Assembly: GCA_963971285.1 (NCBI GenBank)
Contig: OZ020258.1
Location: 8,886,614 to 8,950,613 of the forward strand
Source of the DNA: Astropecten irregularis
Taxonomy: Eukaryota; Echinodermata; Asteroidea; Paxillosida; Astropectinidae
Direction: 5' to 3'
DNA: 64,000 nt
Shown: positions 63,931 to 64,000 of the stretch, one piece after another
Layout: the number at the start of each line of letters is the position of its first letter
Numbering within the stretch: position 1 is the first letter of the stretch
Notes under the pieces: generated by a model
The model's input: the letters and a program-made list of their open reading frames with translations, nothing else
Databases searched by the model: none
What the model was told of the DNA's origin: nothing
Program-made: the position numbers and the translations under genes

Positions 63931-64000
63931 TTAGACTATGAGACACTTTTTTCTGCTAGAGTTTGAAATTTCTCCCTCAATACTTAGGCAATCGAGCTGA
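63931..64000. repeat. Partial monomer at right edge
   Basis: The last 70 bases are the start of another majority-type monomer ('ctgctag', 'ctccctcaat', 'cttaggc'). The array runs on beyond the window. Confidence 0.95.

Larger units (their letters stand above)
1..64000. repeat. Satellite DNA array, about 218-bp monomer, fills the whole window
   Basis: The same monomer recurs from the first to the last base, always in one orientation. Boundaries at 'ttagactatgag' fall at 84, 301, 517, 738, 955, 1171 and so on to 63931, giving about 293 full monomers of 215-222 bp (most often 216, 217, 218, 220 or 221). Differences between monomers are single-base changes at a limited set of positions plus length changes in an A-rich tail. 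The segments 'ggcaatcgagctgaaactt' and 'gttcatggccgaaaatc' are almost invariant. No stretch of 300 bp lacks the repeat, and no gene, RNA gene or mobile element interrupts it. Arrays of this length and order are known from eukaryotic centromeric and other heterochromatin. A centromeric role is inference only, and I cannot name the organism. Confidence 0.98.

Noticed and set aside
1..64000. CRISPR array
   Set aside because: The repeat is about 218 bp with no unique spacers between copies. CRISPR repeats are about 20-50 bp with unrelated spacers.
1..64000. CENP-B box
   Set aside because: The nearest match is the reverse complement of 'catggccgaaaat' ('ttcggccatg'). It lacks the required A and the CGGG end, and I found no 'cggg' in the monomer.
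1..64000. tRNA, 5S rRNA or other RNA gene inside the monomer, which would make this a gene cluster
   Set aside because: No A/B box pair with 'ggttcga'-like sequence, no cloverleaf arms and no conserved rRNA core are visible. The A and T runs are not placed as terminator after such a gene.
1..64000. Tandemly amplified transposon or retroelement
   Set aside because: The monomer has no terminal inverted repeats, no target-site duplications, no primer-binding or polypurine site and no enzyme coding sequence. Copies abut directly.
1..64000. Telomeric repeats or an inversion point in the array
   Set aside because: No TTAGGG-, TTTAGGG- or TTAGG-type tandem runs are present, and every monomer boundary is in the same orientation.

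Overview
The whole 64 kb window is one uninterrupted array of a single satellite DNA family. About 293 complete monomers plus a partial monomer at each end lie head to tail in the same orientation. Mean spacing is about 217.9 bp: the first 'ttagactatgag' boundary is at 84 and the last at 63931. A hand count of the 217-bp majority monomer gives about 44% G+C. I see no gene, RNA gene, transposon insertion, inversion or unrelated spacer. Such an array, with multi-monomer higher-order repeats (HORs), is typical of eukaryotic centromeric, pericentromeric or subtelomeric heterochromatin. The sequence alone does not tell me the species, nor whether it is plant or animal.

Monomers fall into recurring classes set by about a dozen variable positions and by the A-rich tail. 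I call them A (aagaatgag + aatcaaag), B (actaagg + gttccctac + aaatgcc, 221 bp), C (ctccttcaat), D (gttctctac + aattcatg), E (cttagactagg, seven T, cccactcaat), F (gtactgtac + agcagtgcc + accatacgc, 216 bp) and G (acagagg). The order A-F-B-C-D-E (1,305 bp) appears intact at 9012-10316 and 16840-18144. It may be the basic unit from which the larger HORs were built by unequal exchange.

Layout: 1-6865, a 16-monomer HOR (3,484 bp) in two tandem copies, with the tail of another at the left edge. 6834-7054, a chimeric monomer with a 3-bp insertion at the junction. 6866-18795, a mosaic of long dispersed duplications (offsets 6,094, 7,828 and 5,000 bp). 18796-39240, a roughly 31-monomer HOR (6.75 kb) in two full and one partial copies, with a nested 7-monomer (1,522 bp) duplication at 32519-35540. 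37961-46660, a 15-monomer HOR (3,271 bp), two copies plus a truncated third. 46679-54098, a finer mosaic with 2-, 3- and 5-monomer duplications. 54099-60390, two copies of a block spaced 4,149 bp. 60391-61304, the most divergent monomers. 61305-64000, simpler array with a 4-monomer HOR (874 bp).

There are no genes to work together here. The interest lies in the array's history: nested HORs, chimeric monomers marking recombination points, and private variants that trace which segments were copied. I compared copies by monomer spacing and diagnostic variants, not by full alignment, so percent identities are not given. No new enzymatic or defence system is present.
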